Shown here piece after piece: positions 58,379 to 64,000 of a stretch of 64,000 bases of DNA (positions are counted from its first letter, which is position 1; each line of letters opens with the position of its first letter). Origin of the DNA: Aegilops tauschii subsp. strangulata (lineage: Eukaryota; Streptophyta; Magnoliopsida; Poales; Poaceae). Under the pieces are notes generated by a model. It made no database searches. It was given only the letters and a program-made list of their open reading frames with translations, and was not told where the DNA came from. The position numbers were made by a program, and so were the translations under genes. The stretch lies in contig NC_053035.3 in the NCBI RefSeq assembly GCF_002575655.3, positions 377,123,792-377,187,791 of the forward strand. Reading direction: 5' to 3'.

Positions 58379-58560
58379 TAGTAGTAGCGCGGGTTTAATG
58401 CCCACTAGTAGCGCGGGCTGCCGTGCTACTAATAAGGCGCTACAGCTATTACTTAGCAGTAGCGCGTGCGACACGAGCTACTACTAAGACACATAGCGGC
58501 AGCGCTTGTTCTCTCCCGCGCTGCTGCTAATCTAGCTAGTTGCAGCGTGTTTACTATCCA
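58379..58560. repeat. Left subterminal repeats of the CACTA element
   Basis: Repeated 'agtagcgcggg.t' and 'tagca/gtagcgcg' motifs in both orientations; the mirror array lies at 61910-62530. Confidence 0.85.
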
Positions 58561-58683
58561 TCGCTACTAGTATTCTTTTTTCTTTTTTTATTTCTAGTGT
58601 ATTTATACGCCGTTATATTAATGTTGGTACAATACCAATTATGAGGTTTATATCATTATGTCCATAACAGTGTGTCAAATGAA

Positions 58684-58817
58684 GGTGGATTAGGTTCAAG
58701 TGGAGGCAATATGTGGTGCATGTCAAAAGTATACTACTAATCCAAACTTGATCTAGTTTGGACTAGTAGTACTTTCGATGTGCACCACATGTTGCCTCCA
58801 GTTGAATCTAATCCGCC
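58684..58817. repeat. Long imperfect hairpin
   Basis: GGTGGATTAGGTTCAAGTGG (58684) pairs with CCAGTTGAATCTAATCCGCC (58798-58817), and pairing continues inward through 'aggcaatatgtggtgcat', 'agtacta' and 'ccaaact' to a loop of about 6 nt near 58748-58754. Arms are about 63 nt with few mismatches. Confidence 0.85.
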
Positions 58818-58869
58818 AGCACAAGCTATTTAATCATCATCATAGTCATTACCACCAACAATATTTATT

Positions 58870-59085
58870 TAATCACCATAGTCATAGTGTAGCACATCAT
58901 CATCTTGAAACTCATTCTAGCTAGCTAATCACCACCAACACTAGATGCGGTAGCTATCTAATCACCACCAACACTAGCTAATAATAATCATCATAGTCAT
59001 TACCACCAACACTAGCTATTTAATCATCATAGTCATAGTGTAGCACATCATCATCTTCAAACTCATTTCTAGCTAGCTAATCACT
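58870..59085. repeat. 150-bp tandem duplication
   Basis: 'catagtcatagtgtagcacatcatcatctt.aaactcatt' occurs at about 58877 and 59027, followed in both by 'ctagctagctaatca'. The right copy overlaps the 3' end of the B3-like gene. Confidence 0.8.
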
Positions 59086-60298
59086 CCTGCTGCTCTCTCA
59101 GGTAAAATAACATAAAACATGTGTAGCTCTCCTCCTTCATCAAGTTGGAGCATGCAGATGAACCTGTCTCCTAATCGTGGGCTGCGCTTCTGATTGCTGC
59201 CCCCTAGTACTTCTCTGCACTCCTCCATCACAAATTTGGTCCAGTCTTTCACTATTAAGCATCCCTCGCTATTAGAAATCCTAAATGCACGAAAGTGCAT
59301 TGTAGGATATCTTGGCCGTAAGCTAACAATACTCATGGTACCTTTAGTCTCGATCCCATGAGGCACAACATTCATCGGGAGTCCCTGTTGAAGAACATCG
59401 TATAGTAACATACTTAGCAATGAAGTTTAGCTTAAAAATAATGTATGCAAAAGATGCACTGAGGACAAATAGTAAAAATCTTACCATCTTTCCTAAATAG
59501 ATGTGACCGTAGTTCATTACGAACACTATTGGTCGCACGTTTTCAGTACTAACATTTCTAAGTGCAGGAAGAAAATTTGTCTTGACAGTATCAAGATCCT
59601 CAAGCCATGAAACATAATGACTTAGCTCCTCGCAGTTTAGTTCAGCCCCGGGACAGTAGTAGGTCCTGTCTACCAAGCGCTGGACATGTTTGCTTGAACG
59701 GAAATAAGCTGACAATAGAAATTAGTTGTCAACTATTTTTGAATAAACAATATCAAAGACATAAATATGGTTGAGAAACTCACATAATGGTATAACTGGA
59801 GGCGTCTGCACATCGACCCAGATGTCGATATTACCTTCAATATCATCTTCTGGACGAATATCAAAGGTGATAACCATATCAGGCTCAAATGCATAAGTCT
59901 TGCATAGTGCTCACCAAGTTTTGCACCCAAAATAGGTGTAGTCGTCTGTGTTGTATAATTTTGCGTGGAAAATACAACCATGCTCGGTCTTCAAGTAAAC
60001 TTTCTTTACCTCCATAGTACGACTGAAACCTATCTTATCCAAGACAAAAACTCTTGCATGGCAGGGGATACGCTAGTAGAATAGTAAAAAAATAAAATTA
60101 TAAGTTGAAGCAAATGAAGCAGATGTCATGCTTAATTACGAAAAAAGACTTGTCGTTGTGACTTACTGTATCCACTTCGAAGTTCATGTCGAGCTTGATG
60201 CTGAAGCGCCTATCATCATCTAGGAAGATTCCGTCACACAGGCCGCGCTCGTCTTCGCAGTATTTGCAAATACCGAAATCCTTTTCGTTGTCAGACAT
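59073..60298 (-). pseudogene. Four-exon B3-like gene carried by the CACTA element
   Basis: Exons on the minus strand: 60298-60167 (ATG, MSDNEKDFGICKYCEDERG; donor GTAAGT), 60072-59784 (RVFVLDKIGFSRTM, then KVYLKTEHGCIFHAKLYN; donor GTGAGT), 59708-59485 (AYFRSSKHVQRLVDRTYYC; donor GTAAGA) and 59384-59073 (GLPMNVVPHGIETKG, SLRPRYPTMHFRAFRIS, then RLGDRFICMLQLDEGGELHM; stop TAG). Exon 2 looks like a plant B3 DNA-binding fold (conserved W..LC..Y.F pattern) and exon 4 like a second B3-type half. All introns are GT-AG and phases agree. A TGA lies in exon 2 at about 59909-59911, where relatives would have a sense codon. About 315 residues. It could be a captured host DNA-binding gene or an element regulator. 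B3 assignment is by motif pattern only. Confidence 0.65.
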
Positions 60299-60554
60299 TT
60301 CCTATGTTCATAGTTGAAACATTAATTGAAAATCGATCGAAGACAACTACCAGGATACTCAAAATATCTTATAGGACTAATATTGACATGAGCATTCAAT
60401 AAGAAAAACCAAATCATAAAATAAATAAGTATTCAAATTAGCATGCATTCAATAAGCAAAAGTAAATCATCTCATGCGTCCGTACATCGTCGAATATTAT
60501 CACTAATACATCCCGAATAGTATCATACATATAACATCACTAATACAACTAAAA

Positions 60555-60930
60555 CCCTAGCACACGATGGGTATCGGCGCGGGCGGTGGACACCCAATGA
60601 GAAGGAACCATCACAGGATCATAGCTCCAGTGAGATCCCTGGAGAACCTGCCAGGTATTGGAGAACATGTGCGTCCTCCTCACTGACACGGTGACGCACC
60701 ACCTCTGCGGGGTCCTCGAGCCTCTGGACCATCACTGGCCCATGCGACCGCCACCAAAGAAGGTTCGGGTCAACGACAGGCTGGCTCCTGCGCCCCCCCC
60801 GGTAGGTAGCACCTCCCAATACCACCCCGGCGGAGCCCAGTCCCGGACATGGCCCATCTGGTGACGCAGGTGTCCTCCGCCGACTCGACGACGAGGATGC
60901 GGGATAGGCATCGTCGACGTCGATGCGGGA
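60555..60930 (-). pseudogene. Second CACTA-borne coding fragment
   Basis: A minus-strand frame 60825-60619 includes WWRSHGPVMVQRLEDPAEVV and ends ISLEL then TAG. An upstream run of C/G (60795-60803) and continuing frames on either side suggest it is a frameshifted piece of a longer GC-rich gene. Family unknown; such a GC-rich block beside the B3-like gene suggests the element carries at least two gene-derived pieces. Confidence 0.35.
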
Positions 60931-61140
60931 AAATTGCTTTAACTAAAAAAATAACAACAAATGTGACATGTTCAACTAGTTCTATTAATTCAACTAGTTC
61001 TTATGATTAAATCTAGTCAATTAATTCTATACCTAATAAAATGAATAATGACATAAAAAAGGCCTATGCTTTGCAGGAATGTTGACTCCTTCCCGGTGCG
61101 GCAAATCCCGGGCACTCGATATGTCCTAGTTTGTAGCACA

Positions 61141-61177
61141 AGTCATGCCGAAATTCATGGAAAATTTCGGCATGACT
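61141..61177. repeat. Perfect 15-bp-stem hairpin
   Basis: AGTCATGCCGAAATT (61141-61155) and AATTTCGGCATGACT (61163-61177) are perfect inverted repeats separated by 7 bp. Confidence 0.9.
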
Positions 61178-61599
61178 TTTACTAAAAAGTGGACAAATCG
61201 AGAACCTGAAATTTGCCGGAACGGAAATGAATCAACATTCCAGCAAAACATAGGCCACTCGACTTCATTCCCTGGAAACAACAAAGCCACTTGGGCACAA
61301 TCGAACCACTTCAATAATGGAAATATGCAAATGAACATCAATGACATATATCATATAACAACAATCTTGTTTTTTGTTTACATAGCAACAATTAGTTTAA
61401 CCTAGTTTTTGAAAGAAAAACAATTCTGTTTTTTGTTTTTTGAATGAAATTACTGTTTAGGCATTTTCATAAAAATTTGCCCTAGCTAATTTCCTTAAAA
61501 AATTGCTAATCATTTTTCCTAAATGCTAAAAAATGCCTACTGCCCTAAACAAATCTAGGGTTCATATGAACATCAACACAGCATCAACACATATATGAA

Positions 61600-61890
61600 T
61601 TGCCCTAGCAGAGAGAGAGGAGGGTAGGGGAGAGGAGAGGCAGAGCCTTACGGTGACTGCGGCGAGGGAGGGGCAGGCGGCGTCGAGGACGGGGTCGGGG
61701 CTCGGGCGCGCGGCGGAGGGCGGCATCGATGTCGGGGTCGGGGGCGGCGTCGAGGGTGTGCGGCGGGCGGCGGCGGTGGTCAGGTTGAGGGCGGCGGCGG
61801 TGAGGTCGAGAGCGGCAAGGCGACGGCGGTGATGGAGGAGTTGGGGAGAGGGGGAAGTGGAGGGGAAGGACTTACCAAAATTTTGAGCCC
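61600..61890 (-). other. GC-rich CGG/GGC-repeat block
   Basis: Very GC-rich, dominated by GGCGGC and 'ggcgtcgagg' units. On the minus strand it gives a Pro/Ala/Thr-rich frame ending at a GTAAGG donor-like site (61650). It could be the first exon or promoter CpG-rich region of the CACTA-borne gene. Confidence 0.35.
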
Positions 61891-61904
61891 GCGCGGCCGG
61901 GGGT

Positions 61905-62545
61905 TAAGTCAAACTAGCAGCAGCGCGTTTTGCCGGAACGCGCTATAGCTAAGTTAGCTATAGCGTGTCAAGCGAAATGCGCTACAGCTAATCCTTTCTG
62001 TTTTATAATATCAGTAGCGCTTTGCCCTGAAAAAACGCTACTACTAAGTCTAAGCATGTAAAAACTTCAAAAATATACATTGGTCATCATTGATCTTTTT
62101 GTGTAGAATCTAAATAGTCAACATGAATCCTCACAGTACCTGTATAGGCACTGGTGAAGATTCATATTGCAGCCACAAATCCTACACATATAGTTCAATG
62201 AAGACCAAGTGCTCGAGATAGTTTGAGAAGTAACATATTTAAGGTGGTAAACACCTTGTTCGCTTAGCAGTATGGGACTAAACTTAATTAGGTGCAATAC
62301 TTAGCAGTAGCGTGTTTTGAAGAAAAACGTTGCTACTAAGTACTTTAGCAGTAGCGCGTCCTCGGAAGGGCGCTACTACTATATCTAGCCTGGGGGCAAC
62401 TCCGTGGCAATTATAGTAGTAGCGCTTGTTTCACCTAGACCTCTACTGCTACCGTGCTATTAGTAGCGCGGTTTTCTGAAGCTCGCTACTGCTAATTAGC
62501 AGTAGCGTCTGTTTTTAAACCGCGTTGTTGCTAAGATTCTGTGTA
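61905..62545. repeat. Right subterminal repeats of the CACTA element
   Basis: Many 'agcagtagcgcg', 'gctatagcta' and 'cgctactac' motifs in both orientations up to the right terminal repeat (62549-62565). Confidence 0.85.
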
Positions 62546-62568
62546 TAAGGTTTTCCCTAGTAGTGGTA

Positions 62569-63195
62569 TGTTACTTGCCCGAGATTCGATTGTCGGTATC
62601 TCAATACCTAGTTCAATCTCGTTACCGGCAAGTCTCTTTACTCGTTCAGTAATGTATCATCCTGCAACTAACTCATTAGTCACATTGCTTGCAAGGCTTA
62701 TAGTGATGTGCATTACCGAGAGACTTGATCTATGCCAACTCAACAAACACCATCGAAGACACCTGTAGAGCATCTTTATAATCACCCAGTTACATTGTGA
62801 CGTTTGATAGCACACAAAGTGTTCCTCCCGTATTCGGGAGTTGCATAATCTCATAGTCATAGGAACATGTATAAGTCATGAAGAAAGCAATAGCAACAAA
62901 CTAAACAATCATCGTGCTAAGCTAACGGATGGGTCAAGTCAATCACACCATTCTCTAATGATGTGATCCCGTTAATCAAATGAAAACTCATGTCTATGGC
63001 TAGGAAACTTAACCATCTTTGATTCAACAAGCTAGTCAAGTAGAGGCATACTAGTGACACTCTGTTTGTCTATGTATTCACACATGAACTAAGTTTCCAG
63101 TTAATACAATTCTAGCATGGATAATAAACATTTATCATGATATAAGGAAATATAAATAACAACTTTATTATTGCCTCTAGGGCATATTTCCTTCA
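62569..63195 (-). repeat. Angela-like 5' LTR, 5' part
   Basis: Continues the LTR interrupted at 58360; ends at 63195 with plus-strand GGGCATATTTCCTTCA, i.e. TGAAGGAAATATGCCC on the minus strand. Confidence 0.88.
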
Positions 63196-64000
63196 ATAGT
63201 CCAGCAGCTCGGAGAGTCGGCCAGGAAATTCTAGACTCGGTTCCTAATTAAAAAGAACCAGATTGTCGATTGTCCGGATGCCGAAGCCCTAGCGGCCTTT
63301 AAACATAGCATCCGCGTCGAATGGCTCGCTCGACACCTCGGCCAAGAGAAGCCGAAGTCCATGGCAGCCCTCACAGCACTCATGACCCGCTTTTGCGCGG
63401 GCGAAGACAGCTGGCTAGCCCGTAGCAGCAACAATGCAAGCGAGCCTGGCACTTCCGAAGCCAGGAATAGCAACGGCAGGCCCCGACGCAACAAACACAA
63501 GCGCCACAACAATAACGACAATAACGAAGACACGGCGGTCAACGCCGGATTCAGCGGCTCTAAGTCCGGTCAGCGGAAGAAGCCATTCAAAAGAAACAGG
63601 GAGGGCTCATCCAGCCTGGACCGAATACTCGATCGACCCTGCCAGATTCACGACACCCCCGACAAGCCGGATAATCATACCAACCGAAGTTGTTGGGTCT
63701 TCAAACAGGCCGGTAAATTAAATAGCGAGCATAAGGAGAAAGGGTCGCCCAACGTGGACGAAGATGAGGAGCCTCGTCCACCGAAAACAGGGGGTCAGAA
63801 GAAATTTCCCCCGAAGTCAAAACGGTGAATATGATATACGTCACCCATATCCCCAAGCGGGAGCGTGAACGCACGCTAAGGGACGTCTACGCGATAGAGC
63901 CAGTCGCCCCCAAATTCAATCCGTGGTCATCCTGTCCGATCACTTTTGTTCGTAGAGACCATCCGACCAGTATCCGTCACAGAGGTTCGGCTGCACTAGT
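63196..64000 (+). pseudogene. Ty3/gypsy gag-protease border, partial
   Basis: Plus-strand frame from about 63250 to TGA at 63826 (IVDCPDAEALAAFKHSIRVE, MAALTALMTRFCAGEDSWLA, then an Asn/Lys/Arg-rich basic region and CWVFKQAGKL). One base later the alternative frame continues (MIYVTHIPKRERERTLRDVY, then NPWSSCPITF) to the window edge, so a 1-nt frameshift near 63820-63830 separates two pieces of one polyprotein. This is the C-terminal Gag to protease region of a Triticeae gypsy element. The Angela-like LTR abuts it at 63195, so this is probably the insertion target. Confidence 0.8.

Larger units (their letters stand above)
58361..62565 (-). mobile_element. CACTA element with intact ends
   Basis: Perfect 17-bp terminal inverted repeats CACTACTAGGGAAAACC, and a 3-bp target duplication GTA (58358-58360 and 62566-62568). 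Length 4205 bp. Subterminal regions carry many 'tagtagcgcg' / 'gcagtagcgc' motifs on both strands (58379-58530; 61910-62045; 62300-62530). No TnpD-type transposase is seen; instead it carries a B3-like gene on the minus strand, so it is non-autonomous. Inserted in the 5' LTR of the Angela-like element. Confidence 0.95.
53725..63195 (-). mobile_element. Truncated Angela-like copia retrotransposon
   Basis: On the minus strand the element starts with TGAAGGAAATATGCCC at 63195 (5' LTR), whose other end is TTCCCCAACA at 57315, followed by a primer binding site, gag, protease and integrase, and then stops abruptly at 53725 before reverse transcriptase. Gene order (protease, integrase, then truncated) is Ty1/copia; sequence and LTR length resemble Angela/WIS/BARE. 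The LTR is 57315-58360 plus 62569-63195 (about 1.67 kb) once the inserted CACTA is removed. Reverse transcriptase, RNase H and the 3' LTR are missing. Confidence 0.88.

Overview
This window is eukaryotic plant DNA, most likely from a Triticeae grass (wheat, goat-grass or barley relatives). It has no operons. It is dominated by nested LTR retrotransposons, CACTA, hAT and Stowaway-type DNA transposons and GC-rich minisatellites, with a very low density of host genes. Family names such as Sabrina, Angela and Athila are from memory of Triticeae repeats; the structural boundaries (LTRs, terminal repeats, target-site duplications) are read directly from the sequence.

Layout: 0.15-1.04 kb is an array of four foldback units. 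1.1-2.0 kb is one copy of a segmental duplication; the second copy (4.64-5.75, 14.94-14.95 and 22.14-22.81 kb) is split by two retrotransposon insertions. 2.5-3.6 kb holds a proline/alanine-rich hypothetical ORF. 5746-14934 is a complete Sabrina/Athila-like LTR retrotransposon (TSD GGGGG) with decayed gag-protease and ATHILA-ORF1-like genes and no reverse transcriptase or integrase. 14950-22136 is a second LTR element (TSD GAATG) lying on the minus strand, whose interior is filled by a multi-exon gene on the opposite (plus) strand. 22.9-34.0 kb carries two related decayed CACTA-type (Ptta/En/Spm-like) genes, a hAT-like insertion in an intron, and a CACTA terminus at 34004.

34-45 kb is the gene-like island. 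It is lower in transposons, with MITEs, local duplications, a promoter-like fragment near 38.9 kb, a minus-strand gene of unknown function (41.4-42.3 kb) and, head to head with it, an F-box/FBD gene (43.0-44.7 kb) broken by one in-frame stop. 45.2-51.07 kb is a tandemly duplicated 1.65-kb block followed by minisatellite arrays, ending at a CACTA terminus at 51073. 51.07-53.72 kb is an Athila-like fragment joined directly to a truncated Angela-like copia element (53725-63195, minus strand). The single LTR of that copia element contains an intact-ended CACTA element (58361-62565, TSD GTA) carrying a four-exon B3-like gene. 63.2-64 kb is the gag/protease border of another Ty3/gypsy element.

The genes do not form a pathway. 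Almost all coding sequence is transposon-derived and carries stops or frameshifts. The items most worth attention are the antisense spliced gene inside an LTR element that lacks sense gag-pol, the B3-like gene carried by the CACTA element, and the F-box gene inactivated by a single nonsense change.
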